From Flectonema sp. DT1601 (taxonomy: Eukaryota > Euglenozoa > Diplonemea > Diplonemida > Diplonemidae), in NCBI GenBank assembly GCA_964019425.1, contig OZ025829.1:620001-684000 (forward strand): 64,000 nt of DNA, given 5' to 3'. The notes beneath the pieces are model-generated. The model was not told the DNA's origin. It was given only the letters and a program-made list of their open reading frames with translations, and did no database searches. A program made the translations under genes and the position numbers. Every line of letters begins with the position of its first letter. The first letter of the stretch is position 1. Positions 9,711 to 21,096 of this stretch are shown in pieces.

Positions 9711-10721
9711 ATGAGTGAAGCAACGAAGCTAAACGTCGATGACACTGCAACGTATATCGAAGCATTAGACAGACAGACAGACACCTTTGAATATTGGGTC
9801 ACTGAACACATAAGAGTAAGTGGAGCTTATTGGGGATTGAGTGCAATGTTTTTATTAGGAAAAGAGAGCATGATGAACCAAGAAACGATCGTAGCACACG
9901 TAAAGAAATGTCAAGATACTGAGAGTGGTGGGTTTGGAGGAAACGTTGGTCACGATCCTCACATCTTATATACATTATCAGCTGTTCAGATTATGGCGCT
10001 GTTTGACAAGTTGGATCAAATTGACACCGATGGTGTTGTTCGCTACATTAAATCACTTCAAAATAAAGATGGTAGCATTCAAGGAGATAAATGGGGTGAG
10101 ATTGATCACCGGTTTACCTACTGTGCCTTTAACTGTTTGACTCTATTGGGGAAACTCGACAGCATTGACGTTGAATCCACTGTTCAATATGTTCTACGTT
10201 CATGCAACTGGGATGGAGGGTTCGGAGTTGCACCAGGACACGAGAGTCATGCTGCATATATATTCTGCTGTGTTGGAACTCTTGCCATAGCTGATCGGCT
10301 TAATGAAATCGATCAAGACAAACTAGGATGGTGGTTAGCTGAACGTCAGGTCCCTGACGGCGGTCTCAACGGCCGTCCAGAAAAAAAATCTGATGTTTGC
10401 TACAGCTGGTGGGTCATATCCGCCATGGCGATGCTTGGTAGACTCAACTGGATAGATAAATCATCATTAATTAAATTCATTCTTCGTTGTCAAGATCCAC
10501 CAGGTGGGATTGGTGACAAGCCTGGAAACCTCGCTGATGTATTCCACACCTTCTTTGGTATTGCTGGCTTATCCCTCCTTGGGTATTCAGAGGTTATCCT
10601 TAATGAGATAGAACCAATTTTTGCAATGCCTCCAGCAGTCCTAACCCGACTTGGTATTACAAAAAGAACTCCTCCCCCGACTGAAACAGCACCTAAAGGA
10701 ACACCTGGATGCACAGCCTAA
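9711..10721 (+). CDS. RABGGTB: Rab geranylgeranyltransferase beta subunit
   Basis: A 336-residue single-exon protein that reads along its length as the beta subunit of Rab geranylgeranyltransferase (yeast Bet2). It carries the prenyltransferase alpha-alpha barrel repeats with the GGFGG/DGGFG/PDGGLNGRPEKKSD signatures. The zinc ligands are visible: Asp228 and Cys230 in KSDVCYSWW and His279 in DVFHTFFG, matching Asp238, Cys240 and His290 of the rat enzyme. With an alpha subunit and Rab escort protein it adds geranylgeranyl groups to C-terminal cysteines of Rab GTPases, allowing membrane attachment. Length matches the family (about 330). The short Pro/Thr-rich tail after residue 300 is family-variable. 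The acceptor at 9695 leaves a 15-nt leader remnant. Confidence 0.93.
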   Translation: MSEATKLNVDDTATYIEALDRQTDTFEYWVTEHIRVSGAYWGLSAMFLLGKESMMNQETIVAHVKKCQDTESGGFGGNVGHDPHILYTLSAVQIMALFDKLDQIDTDGVVRYIKSLQNKDGSIQGDKWGEIDHRFTYCAFNCLTLLGKLDSIDVESTVQYVLRSCNWDGGFGVAPGHESHAAYIFCCVGTLAIADRLNEIDQDKLGWWLAERQVPDGGLNGRPEKKSDVCYSWWVISAMAMLGRLNWIDKSSLIKFILRCQDPPGGIGDKPGNLADVFHTFFGIAGLSLLGYSEVILNEIEPIFAMPPAVLTRLGITKRTPPPTETAPKGTPGCTA

Positions 10722-10917
10722 CTATTTTATTGCGCAGTGAAGGTTAACGTTACTTCCTAGCAACCTATTTCTATCCCGCGAGCAGTGTTGTTGTTTTGAG
10801 TGTTTGCAACGATATGTTTTTTTTTTATTATTATTTTTTTTTTTTATTTGCTTCTGATTTTTTATATACTTTTTTTAACAGGGGTATCCCGTTCCCACAC
10901 AAAAACCCATCCTCATC

Positions 10918-12200
10918 ATGAAAATATTTAGAACAGCACTACGAAGGTATTCAACAACGATAAAGGGACAATACGACGCGTCTTTTAAAGATATGTGGAA
11001 TAAGAGACAAGATATGATTATGGAATACGCAAGTGGTGATCCAGCAGCAAGATCTCTTAAAGACATTCTAAGAGATGGAGAAGTAGCCAGGGGAGGTGAT
11101 GAAAGTGGTTTGATTGGAAATGCGTCTCACCTACACAAAGCGTTGACAGTGAGAATAGCGAAGTGTCTGAGAGGGTTTATGGTACTTCCTGATCCGGTTC
11201 AAGAACATGAAAATGTTAGAGAGCTAGCAGCTCAGTTAATATGCACCCTCGACATGTTACACAACTTTGATAAGGTTCATGGTTCTATCACTACAACAGC
11301 TGACGAGCTTCGATTCGTATCTTTGCTTCGGGAGCTGACTAAAAACGGTCTTCTCGGAAATGGCGATGCCCTTATGCACCTCCGAGAGATGGTTGGTAAG
11401 GCTCGCGGTATGACGCTCATCGACCCTGCGTATGTCTTTTTTTTTTTTTTTTTTTTTAAATAATTATTTTTTTGCTACTCCATACGATCATTAACTCACA
11501 AAATCACAAAAAAAACAGCTTCTTCGACCACTTCGTAGGAGGACTCCTACTGAATTCAGTGTCTTGGGTGGTTCTCATTCAACACCATATGCAACTTAGT
11601 AGTTCTCAACGAGGTAAACATCATGTTGGTGCCTTTGATACCAGACTTCGTCCTGTAGCAGTGGCTCGAGATTGTGCTTTTAGGACTCAGACTGTTTGTG
11701 TTCAGCAAATGGGTAAATCTCCTCGTATTGAAGTTCAAGGTGACTTACAAGGAACGATGGAGTATATCGAAGCTCATTTTAGATATGTAATCACGGAAGT
11801 GATGAAGAATTCAGCGCATGCTACAGTTAGAAAATATCAAGAAGAAGGTGGTGGTGGAAACCTACCTCCAGTATCAGTAACGGTTAACTCATGTGATGAT
11901 GAGGTTGAGATTAGAGTGAGAGATCTCGGAGGTGGTATGGATCAAAATGTACTTCACAATGTTTGGAGATTCGGATACACAACAGCTGGTGAAGGTCCAA
12001 ATGGTCTTGGTGGTGTCGAAGCTGAATCTGGTTCAGGTTTAGCCGGATGGGGATTCGGCCTCCCTCGTAGTCTAGTCTACACAAAATACCTTGGCGGTGA
12101 CATTCGAATTGACAACGATTATGGGACAGGATGCTCTGTTGTTATTACCATCCCTAAGGCTGCTTCAGAAAAGTCTTTTGAGTTCTTAAATAATATTTAG
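10918..12200 (+). CDS. Mitochondrial pyruvate / branched-chain ketoacid dehydrogenase kinase
   Basis: Two exons, 10918-11429 and 11519-12200, split by an 89-bp intron, encode 397 residues. The N-terminal half is the four-helix domain of the PDK/BCKDK family. The C-terminal half is a GHKL ATPase domain: EVMKNSAHATV (N box), VRDLGGGMD (G1 box, D-G-G), and GWGFGLPRSLVYTKYLGG with DYGTGCSVVITIP (G2 region). Such kinases phosphorylate the E1 alpha subunit of pyruvate or branched-chain 2-oxoacid dehydrogenase and switch the complex off in the mitochondrial matrix. The N-terminus MKIFRTALRRYSTTIKGQY is a good mitochondrial presequence. I cannot tell PDK from BCKDK. The intron starts GTATGT, has a 22-nt T-run, and ends in an A-run plus CAG. 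Acceptor at 10881. Confidence 0.88.
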
Positions 12201-13316
12201 TGTGGCATCCTTTTCTTATATTTAGTCGTATTTCTGTGATTTTTTTTGTAAACGTGCTTTTGCTGTTTACTTTATTCTCTGTGGAGATATAAGATGTGAT
12301 AATTGGTTCGCAGTTTTGAGTTTTTTTTTGTGACTGAAACTCCACACAAAAAAAAACACCATCGTCGCTGGTTGCTTTAATGTTTGGGGGGAAAAAAGAA
12401 TAATAAAGAACAACCCGTTGGGTTAATTCTGGTTACTGGTTGTCTGCGTAGTACACCAATGTGATGCGGCACAATAAATGTCTGCTTAAACTGTTTGGAG
12501 TTGATGCTCTGTTTCCTACCCAAGTCAAAAATTGTTTTTAACAAATCCGATGATACAAATAAAATTTTCAAAAGGAAAAAAAAAAAAAAAAAAAAAAACC
12601 AAACCTTTGCCATCTAGTCGGCTTCTACCTTCCTTACTACCCAAGGCTTCGACTTAAAAGGCGTTGTGTGTTTGTAGTTTTTTATTGTGTATTTTCAGTT
12701 CCTTTGAACACATAAGCCTCTTCATTTTGTTTTTTCCCTTCTTTTTTTTTTCCTCTTCTCTGATTCTGACGTTTGAGCGGTGTTTCTATGGAGATTTTGT
12801 CCCCTGGACAGTGATGTAGTTTGGACTTAGGAGCGCAACCTGTATGAACGGAGCTTAGCTGAATGACCTTGGGGTTATGTGGGAAAATTTTTTTTGGAAG
12901 AAAAAAAAAAAAACACTATGACCTTGGGAGATGTATGGGGTACCCCAAAAAATACACTGCGTTTTGAGTCTGAAAAAAAAAAATAAAAATAAAAATAAAA
13001 AAGAGAACTGACTTGACAAAAGAGATAAGAAAAATATTAAAAAAAATGAATTCTTTTTTCTGTTTTTTCCTTTTGTAAACTTGCTGCTTTGCTAGTACTT
13101 TTGATACAGTTTTAATAAGTCTCATTTTGTATTCTTTTTATTCTTGTTCTTGTTTCTGATTCTTCCTTTGTACGTTGATCATTCAGGCGATCCCGTGCTC
13201 TCCAGAAGATGATACGTTATAAGGAGGATAAGTCGTGAACCATTAAAATAAAAGAACCTTCCTAAAAGCGATTCTTGGGGTGAGAACAGCCTATAAATAG
13301 TAGGCTGTTTGTCGCG

Positions 13317-13359
<43 letters not shown>

Positions 13360-15887
13360 TTCAAAAAAAAAAAAAAAAAAAGCTCCTTTGCAATTCGTTA
13401 TATTGTACAAAGATTGCCCCCCTTTTATCCTCCTTTCCTACCACACGTTTTAATCTAATTGTTTGGTTGGGAAACCTAACTGAACATTAATTTTTTTTTC
13501 TCTTTTTCATTTTGGGCTTAATGAATGCTTACAAGGTTGGTGTTTGAAAAAAAAGCCATTATCAGAATGAAGAGACCAGTCGGTTTTCTTGTTTCCCCTT
13601 AAAATTTCTGATAATGAATCGCTGCTTCTGTTTGTCACTGCTTGATAGAGTTCTTTATTTAATTACTCTGCATTGACAATATATTTTATGTCTTTTTTTT
13701 TTTTTTTTGTATTTTGCGACTCTCCCTTTTAAAAAAAAAAAAAAAAAAAAAACACAAGTCGTTTTTGCTTGGTGTTCTTCTCTACCCCTCACTCACTTTC
13801 CCCTTTTTTTTGAATAATAAATATAATTAAAAAAAAAAAAGAATAATAAAAAAAAAAAACGTTTTTCTCTGAATCTGTCAAAAAGAAAATGAAAAATATC
13901 TTCTTCCGCTCCCTTGTACAGTTTTCTTTGTACTGCGGCTGTAACACCAAGGTCAAAAAAAATATAAAATAATAATCACTTTTTATACCTGAATGAGGGT
14001 TTCATCCTTAACATCAAGAACGAGAGGAAAAAAACAAAAAAAACAAAAAAACGTACTGGTCAGCATCTAGTTGCCATGTTTTCAGGTCGTATTGTGTGAG
14101 GATGTCGTCTTATGCGTACTGCGGGGATATAATTATATATATCAGGGGGGAACGAAAAAAAAAAAAAAAAAAAAAAACTAATTTTTTTTTTTTACCCTCA
14201 TCTCGCATTGTAAACACGAGGTTTGCTTAAAAAAATAAAAAAGGGACTTCAAAATTGGTAGACGGACACAGAGATCACTTCTTATTTTTTTGTATCTCTC
14301 TTTTTTTTTTTTTAAAAAATACTTACACATCTCTGGTGGCCCGTCTTGTTATTTTGCAGATCTTTTATTTTTTAAGCTTTTTATCTCCGGTATGAGTTAG
14401 CAATGAATGAGGGTAAAAAAAAAAAAAAATTCTTTTTGAAGAGAAAAAAATAAACGTGGGGTTAGTATACCCGTTCTTCTCCCCTCTCTCGCAGTCGTTT
14501 TTTTATATTTTTTTTAAATGGGGGTGGGGGGGGGGGAATATACATGGAGACTAAGTAGCTGAGTCTCTTTTATTTTATTTTTGTTTCTCAATTCTTAATA
14601 TAAAACACATTATTGTCATTATTAACAAAACTTGAGAAAAATTAGTGTTTCCCATTTCACCTTTTCTTTATGTTAGCAGTGCCATTAATCATTATTTGGA
14701 AATTTCCTTCTTTCATTTTTTTTTTTTTTTTATTCTTCTTCCAGATTATGTTTTTACTAATGATTTGCTCTCCCACAGTATTAGCTCTTTGCGAGACGCT
14801 TGTCCTGTTTTTTTGTTCTCTTTACACAAGAATTCTTTATGGTGATTTATTATTATTATTATTAAAAAAAAAAAAAAAAACACAAAAAAAACACAAAAAA
14901 AAAAAAAACAGAAGGCTCTCAGCAAGAAGACAAATTTTGGGGTCGAGTTAGCAGTCATTGAAAAAACAATGTTGGAATTTTTTTTTTGCATTTAACAAGA
15001 ACAAAAAAGAATGTTGGGCAGCACACGTAAGCCTCCTTTAGCTTTATCAGTTTAAGTCGGTTCGCGGTTTCGTGCATAAACAAAATCCTTTTGCCTTTTA
15101 TTTTATGATTAAGTGCAACGGCTAAATTCATTTTAATGTTTGCCTCACTGATTTGAGGAATCTGCAACGACTGATTTCTTGTCGAATAAGTGAAGTAAGG
15201 AAAGCAGGGGAAAGGAAAGAAGAAACAAAAAAAAAAGAGAGAGAGAGAGAGAATTTTCGTTTTCAGTTTTGAAATTAAGGTTTTCCCTTCTTTTTAATTA
15301 CAAAAAAAAAATGTCAATCACTATTCTTACATTTGAAATTCTCAAATTTCCCTTTTTTTTTATTTTTATTTTTTTTAAATTTTCATAACCGACTTTTTTT
15401 TTTTTTGATCTAAATAATCTCATATGTTTTCTGTTGTAGATTTTAAACTGAAAAAATTGAGACTTGGAAAAAGAAAAAAAAAGAAGGGGAGGGGGGAAAA
15501 AAAAAAAAAAAAAAAAAAAAGAAGATATTAGTGGTGAGTGTTGTGTGTGCCTTTTTTTTTTGTTCTGGAATTCTGCTGCTATTCTCTCTTTTTGTTATTT
15601 CTCTCTCAATTCTTAATTACGTTTTAGTGACTTATGTGAAAGGTTGCTAAAAATAGCAATTCCAACGGAATTAGAAAAACTCTTTTTAAATCGACGATTG
15701 ACTTTTTCTTAACAGTAAAAGGATGATCGTTGAGTTGTTTATTTTTTGATACTTTTGATTATGTTCATATAAGAGTGATTTTTGGTGAGAATCCTTTACT
15801 TTGAGGAAAGTTCAAATAAATGTGGAGATAGCATCTGGTAATAATATGGGCGCTGGAATCGCTTTTTCTCTCTTTTCTCTATTTTCT

Positions 15888-15926
<39 letters not shown>

Positions 15927-16207
15927 TTGTTGTTGTTGTTGTTGTTGTTTACCAAAATAAGTAAAAAAAAAAAAAAAAGGTACGGCAGACCACTTTAGTT
16001 GTTTGCTCACCAGCTAGCTTTTAGGAAGGTGAATTTTTGTATTCCTTTGTTTCTAACCTTGCAATCCATCTTATTAGCTTGTACTTACCCATCCCGTTGG
16101 TTTCGTTATGAAATTAAAATCAAAGCAACAAAGTGTTGAATCACTGTTGTTGGCGTTGTATTTTTTTTTTGTTGATATTTAAAAAAAGTCTATTCCCTGC
16201 CCCTCAG

Positions 16208-16240
<33 letters not shown>

Positions 16241-17093
16241 TCAGGTTTTGGTAATTTTTCTTTTTTACATTTCTCTTTCCAAGTATTGATCTGCCTCTTG
16301 AGCTTTTGGGGAGGAACATAGTTCCAATTTTCCCATATTTTTCCCGCTACTCGTTCTCTTAAAATAGCGTTTTCCTTCTCGGAACTTGTACAAAAGTCAC
16401 GAAGGGCTTATAGGCGTTTTCTGATAGGCGCATTAAAAAAAAAATAATAATAGTAATAATAATAAAGCAGTAGCACGGGAATACTGTGTGTGGTAGAACT
16501 GTCTTATTTTTTAAAAAAAAAAAGGGAAAACACAAAGGCTCTTACCTCTTTTTTACGAAATCTGTTGAATTTTTTCCTTTCTTTTTTCTGTTTCCGTGAC
16601 TACCTGTTCCCCTCAGGTATCCCGCTCGGGAAAATCAAAATTATTATTATTTATTCTTCTTCCGGTAATTAGAACGAATTGGGAAACATAAAAATTATTA
16701 ATTAGCTTAGTATTGCTTTTTTACTCTGCAACAGTTATCTCAAACTGTTCATACTGTAGTTGAAATTTTGCCTAAATAGGCATTGCCATTACGGAGCAAA
16801 CGACTGTTGTCTTTTCTCCATGCTGGATAGTGGAAAATTTTTTTTTTAGAAAAGTGAAAAAGACTCTTTTGCTTCAAAGGAAAAGAAGTATGCAATTACC
16901 TGAGTTATGTGTTTTAATCAAAAAAAAAAAAGAAAGAAAAAAAAAAAAAAAAAATTAAAAGACGGGTGGTTCTTGCACCATGTTTTCCTAATTTACATCA
17001 CTCCTGTCCTCAGCGCCATTGTGGCTTGATGTGTTACTTTTTGTTTGTTAGTGTGGATTGCTTTTTATGTTATTTTTGTACGACAGGTGACTA
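12201..17093. other. 4.9-kb homopolymer-rich region without a supported gene
   Basis: Dozens of A- or T-runs of 10-32 nt, often a T-run closely followed by an A-run (for example 13324-13380, 13687-13752, 15892-15976), plus a (TTG)n run at 15925-15948, a (GA)n run near 15237-15252 and a G-run near 14526-14537. Several pyrimidine-AG sites exist (for example TTCTTCTTCCAG near 14744), but the ORFs after them are short and Phe/Leu-rich. No tRNA-like B box or rRNA was recognised. This may be a very long leader region, non-coding transcripts, or a gene-free stretch within the transcription unit. Confidence 0.5.
15925..15948 (+). repeat. (TTG)n microsatellite beside T- and A-runs
   Basis: Eight units of the trinucleotide directly follow a T-run of about 33 nt and precede an A-run of 16 nt at 15961-15976. 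Simple-sequence DNA with no evident function. Confidence 0.8.
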
Positions 17094-17648
17094 ATGCATG
17101 GAGGTGGATTGTTGTTGGAAACGGAACCACATTCACTGAACCATGAGAGATACTATTCTAAGGCTTTGATGAGCCCAATCAGTAAAATCTGTAGTGAACG
17201 AGGAGTGTATAATGAGTACCTAAAAAGAAAGGAAACAGACGTAAAAATAATGCGCAACTCAAACAATGAATTAAACGAAATCATAGACTCTCACTCCACC
17301 ATGAGGGAATATTGCGAAGAAAGTTCTGTCAGTACAAAAGCTACTTTTAGTCGCAATTTTGTTTGTGACCAATGGTTGCGATCAGCGTCTTTGCGAACCC
17401 CAGACTCACTAATCTTATCTTCAAGAAGTCGAAGAAGAGGAACAAAGATGGATTCAGAAACTCGCAATAAAACTCTATCTGATCTGTTTCTGGAGCAAAA
17501 AGAGTTGCAGCGGGAATCGAACTCGGCATTGCCATCTTACAATGCGCTCCTTAATGAAGTTGATGAATGGCATGCAAAAATATCAACACGGTATGATTCA
17601 ATTGATAATCAGTTATATAACAATAACTGCTTGGCTTTGTTGCAGTGA
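17094..17648 (+). CDS. Hypothetical protein, 184 residues
   Basis: A single-exon ORF of 184 codons with mixed composition, unlike the low-complexity flank. It is rich in Ser, Arg, Glu and Asn and probably largely helical or disordered; the segment around residues 115-165 (TRNKTLSDLFLEQKELQRE and LLNEVDEWHAKI) could form an amphipathic helix pair. No membrane segment, signal peptide or known domain is seen. The start was chosen because ATTTTTGTACGACAG, a leader acceptor ending 17086, lies 7 nt upstream. The next gene's acceptor follows 138 bp after its stop, a normal spacing for this region. I do not recognise the family. Confidence 0.55.
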   Translation: MHGGGLLLETEPHSLNHERYYSKALMSPISKICSERGVYNEYLKRKETDVKIMRNSNNELNEIIDSHSTMREYCEESSVSTKATFSRNFVCDQWLRSASLRTPDSLILSSRSRRRGTKMDSETRNKTLSDLFLEQKELQRESNSALPSYNALLNEVDEWHAKISTRYDSIDNQLYNNNCLALLQ

Positions 17649-17797
17649 AAGAAGACAACTCCCTCCCTTTATATAAACGATTAACGAATATGATTATCTC
17701 AGCCTACTTACGTAGTTATAGAAATCCTAATAAGCAAAGATCGAGAACAATAACTAGCTGTACTAAATATTAATTGAATTTCTCAGAATACACAAAA

Positions 17798-18970
17798 ATG
17801 AATCGAGTAGCAGCTTTGTTTCTCCTCGCCACTGCAGTCACTGCCTGGGAGTGCTCTAACGACTTAAGCTGTCAGTTAAATGGAAAATGTATCTCTGGGA
17901 AGTGCGTATGCGAAGCAGCATGGAAAGGTTTAAATTGTTCTGAAGTAGCATTACTGCCTACAACAGACAAGGCAGGAATCAAGTTGAAGGTGAACTCTAC
18001 CTGGGGAGGTAGTGTAATAAAGGATAACTCTGGAAAGTATCACATGTACGCTGCCTACCTTGATAAGTCGTGTGGTATTACTAGTTGGAGAAGGAATAGT
18101 GCGATTGTTCATGCTGTCTCAGATACGATTGATGGAACGTATGAAATAAAAGACACACCTGTCGGAGTCTGGAGTCACAACCCTTCAATGGCAGTCGCAA
18201 AAGACGGAACTCTCTTAATGTATCACATTGGTAATGGAACCAACGTTCACGGATTTGAAACTTGCAATGGAGATGCTCTTTGCTGTGAAAATGGTGCTTC
18301 TCCTTGTGGATTCCAAAGATGCGCACCTCCGTGTAATTGTAATATTAGCAGTGAAGTAAATGATGATTTAAATACTTTTTATTTGCACTACGCAACCCAT
18401 CCCTCAGGTCCCTGGAAACTTGCTAACGTTGACATTCCAATCACAGGAGGCAATAATCCCGCACCGTGGGTACACCCTAACGGAACAGTTTATGTAGTTT
18501 TTAACAACGATAACATGCTACTGGTGAAAGCAGATAACTGGCAAGGACCATATGAGAATGTTACAACTGGTGCTTGTGGTGGAGGTGAAGACCCATTCAT
18601 ATGGACGGATACAAACGGTCATTGGCATTGTTTGTTTCACGCTTCTCCTTACAGTAACTTATCAATTGCTGGGGGTCATGCGTTCTCAGTTGATGGATTT
18701 GATTGGTTCGTATCAGAGACAGCTGCTTACACTGGTACATATGTTGATTACTTAGAGTCTGATGGCAGTATCAGAAAATACCCGATTGCTAAAAGAGAAC
18801 GTCCTCATTTAATATTTGAAAATGGAGAACCAATTGCACTAACAAATGGTGTTGTACTTCGAACCCCTGGTGCCAATGACAGTTCAGCTTGGCATTGGGC
18901 GAGTTACAATCCGTTCCCTGGTTTTCACGATAGGTCGTGGACTCACTTACAGTTGATTAATCGAAAGTAA
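17798..18970 (+). CDS. Secreted EGF-like / five-bladed beta-propeller glycosidase-like protein
   Basis: 390 residues. MNRVAALFLLATAVTA is a clear signal peptide. Next comes a six-Cys EGF-like module (CSNDLSCQLNGKCISGKCVCEAAWKGLNC). The rest has the blade pattern of GH43/GH32/GH117-type five-bladed propellers: WSHNPSMAVAKDGTLLMY, NNPAPWVHPNGTVYVVF, GGGEDPFIWTDTNGHWHCL and GHAFSVDGFDW. In such enzymes an Asp/Glu-Asp-Pro motif (here EDPFIW) lies in the active site, so hydrolysis of a plant or algal glycan is possible, but the catalytic triad cannot be assigned with confidence. Several N-x-S/T sites suggest glycosylation. It is likely secreted or lysosomal. The frame is open upstream to an ATG at 17774, but the acceptor TTGAATTTCTCAG ends at 17786, so 17798 is the start. 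Confidence 0.7.
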   Translation: MNRVAALFLLATAVTAWECSNDLSCQLNGKCISGKCVCEAAWKGLNCSEVALLPTTDKAGIKLKVNSTWGGSVIKDNSGKYHMYAAYLDKSCGITSWRRNSAIVHAVSDTIDGTYEIKDTPVGVWSHNPSMAVAKDGTLLMYHIGNGTNVHGFETCNGDALCCENGASPCGFQRCAPPCNCNISSEVNDDLNTFYLHYATHPSGPWKLANVDIPITGGNNPAPWVHPNGTVYVVFNNDNMLLVKADNWQGPYENVTTGACGGGEDPFIWTDTNGHWHCLFHASPYSNLSIAGGHAFSVDGFDWFVSETAAYTGTYVDYLESDGSIRKYPIAKRERPHLIFENGEPIALTNGVVLRTPGANDSSAWHWASYNPFPGFHDRSWTHLQLINRK

Positions 18971-19239
18971 TAATTTGCGAAACACTTTTCGCACCAGTTT
19001 TGTACATGTTGATATTTCGTTTTTACCTTTTTTTTTTTTCGTGGTTGCCAAGTTTCTCTTAGTCTAGAAGCAAAAAAAAAAACCAATACCTGTCTATCAG
19101 TCGTTGAAGCTCTCTTTGTGTTGTTAGGCATTCTTGTTCCTTCTTTTGTATGAAAAGCAAACGTTTCGTTATTGAGACTTTATTGGTGCAAAAAATAATT
19201 TTTTTTATAATTTTTTCTTACAACAGAAACCTAGTGAAG

Positions 19240-20190
19240 ATGTCTCCACGTCAAGACTTTAGTTGGGTCGGAAGTGATGAACCTCATAAAACAAGAAGAG
19301 TAGAAATTTTAAAAGCTCACGGAAAAGAAATGCAAGCCCTCATGAGACCTGAATGGAGAACTGCTCCAATTTGCATGGTTTTAGTAGCGATTCAAGTTTG
19401 TGTTGCTGTGTCGACTGTGAATTGGGGATGGGGACCATGGTTGGCAATTGCTTATGTTGTTGGTGGAACAATTAACCACGCGTTGTTCTTAGCTATTCAT
19501 GAGATAGTACATATGTTAGCGTTTAAGGGAATTTGGCCTAACAATCTTCTTGCGTGTTTTGCTAATATTCCAATTGGTGTTCCATACTGCAGTACATTCC
19601 ATGGATATCACATGGACCACCATAAGCTACAGGGAACTGATGGAATCGACACTGACCTTCCAACAGCAATTGAAGGTAAACTAGTTCAAGGGAAATTTAT
19701 GAAATTTTTATTTTGTGTTGGACAAATTTTGTTCTACGCTCTCAGACCAATGCTTGTAAAAAGTCCAAAGATCAGCACTTGGACTGCAGTCTCTTGGTTT
19801 GTTCAAATCACATCAATGGTTGCGCTGTATGAATGCACACAATCATTAGTACCGTGGGTTTATTTGGTAATTTCTACGTTTTTTGCTGGTTGTCTTCATC
19901 CTGTCAGTGGTCATTTCTTGTCAGAGCATTATGAATTTGTTGAAGGAGCTGAAACCTATTCCTACTACGGTCCTCTTAACTATCTTGCTTTCAACGTTGG
20001 GTATCACAATGAGCATCACGATTTTCCGAACATTCCGTGGTCACGTCTTCCAAAGGTTAAGGAAATAGCTCCTGAGTTTTATGACGATTTACCTCAAACA
20101 AAATCATGGCCTGGAACCATCTACGACTTTATAATGCAATCAAATATGTCTGCTTTTAGCAGAGTTAAAAGACACATTAAGAAGGAATAG
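19240..20190 (+). CDS. DEGS1: Sphingolipid delta(4)-desaturase (dihydroceramide desaturase)
   Basis: 316 residues, collinear with the DES1/DEGS family. Three histidine boxes are present: HEIVH (87-91), HMDHH (124-128) and HNEHH (256-260) within YHNEHHDFPNIPW, plus the family signature HPVSGHFLSEHYEF (220-233). The N-terminus FSWVGSDEPHKTRRVEILKAH matches the family lipid-desaturase N-domain. Hydrophobic stretches around residues 42-60, 68-92, 100-115, 155-170 and 180-217 make it a polytopic ER membrane enzyme. It inserts the 4,5-trans double bond of dihydroceramide, giving ceramide, using di-iron, oxygen and cytochrome b5. The ATG follows the acceptor TTTTTTCTTACAACAG at 19226; the longer frame from 19150 crosses it. 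No intron. Confidence 0.93.
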   Translation: MSPRQDFSWVGSDEPHKTRRVEILKAHGKEMQALMRPEWRTAPICMVLVAIQVCVAVSTVNWGWGPWLAIAYVVGGTINHALFLAIHEIVHMLAFKGIWPNNLLACFANIPIGVPYCSTFHGYHMDHHKLQGTDGIDTDLPTAIEGKLVQGKFMKFLFCVGQILFYALRPMLVKSPKISTWTAVSWFVQITSMVALYECTQSLVPWVYLVISTFFAGCLHPVSGHFLSEHYEFVEGAETYSYYGPLNYLAFNVGYHNEHHDFPNIPWSRLPKVKEIAPEFYDDLPQTKSWPGTIYDFIMQSNMSAFSRVKRHIKKE

Positions 20191-21096
20191 AGTTTGATTG
20201 GATTGAGAAGATCTGTTTTTTTTAAGAAAAAGAGAAAAAAGCAAGTAGCTGTCTCTTAGTGCTGTCTTCTGTCCTATCCTCGTTTTTTTGATTCATTGTT
20301 AAAGCGTTTCTTTGTTATTGTTCCAAAAAAAAAAAAAAAAATTTGAAAGTCATCAAGGAACGATCTCCATTGTATTTTTTTTTTTTTTTCGTTTTCTATT
20401 CTCTATTACTCTCAAATACTACTATAGCAAAAAAATACTGAAAAAAAAAAAGTGATCTATTTCTTGCCTCTGCTGTTGGTTAAATCCGATGGCCGATGTT
20501 CTACTCGCAAGTCATTTTGAATTGAATTAGGAGTCTAAAACAAAAACACTTCTTAATTTAATACCATGCGAAACTTCAGCTATGGTAGAGACTGAAAGCG
20601 ATTACTACAATACTCTGTTGTCGGTTGTTACTCGTGGGTTCTGTTCTGTTTATTTTTTTTCCTTGTTCTCTTTCTCCAGAATTGACACGCCGCGATACCG
20701 CCTTCTATGTGGATTGAGAGTATTTTTTTTTTTTTTTTTTAAATTACTGAGGAACCCGAATCAAGTTCAAAAATGGTGATGTCCGCTGCCAATGCTCTTC
20801 TCTGCATCGCGACCAACCTTACGTGATAAAAAAAAGATTCTTTGAAAGGGTAACTTATACTCGTCACACAAAACGAAAAACGACCATTACTTTTCTATTC
20901 TTCTACCTCGGAAGGGTCGACAGTATGATTTGACTACGAAAAAAAAAAACAATGGGGAAAAAAAAAAAAAAGAAGAAGAAGATATTGACATGTTAAAATC
21001 TTGAGTCGCATGTGACATAATTTCTACTTTTCTCTGTAAAGGTTGTTTTTCCCTCCCACTCCTGTTGTATATTTTCGCAAACTCAACAACAGAAAT
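20191..21096 (+). other. Intergenic region with a possible small gene near 20582
   Basis: Mostly T/A runs. An acceptor-like CGAAACTTCAG ends at 20579 and is followed 2 nt later by ATG GTA GAG ACT, opening a 65-codon frame whose second half is poly-Phe. A GTGGG...TTTCTCCAG pair inside could be an intron, but unlike the others here it has no A-run before AG. I leave it as a possible, not a called, gene. The acceptor of the RNA ligase gene lies at 21092. Confidence 0.4.

Noticed and set aside
17500-17530. TTCGATTC on the minus strand, resembling a tRNA T-loop
   Set aside because: The flanking bases do not form a T-stem or an acceptor stem, and the site lies in a coding frame.
20582-20779. Small gene starting MVETESDYYNTLLSVV
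   Set aside because: The start is well placed after an acceptor-like site, but the frame becomes poly-Phe and no exon join gives a clear protein; mentioned only as a possibility.
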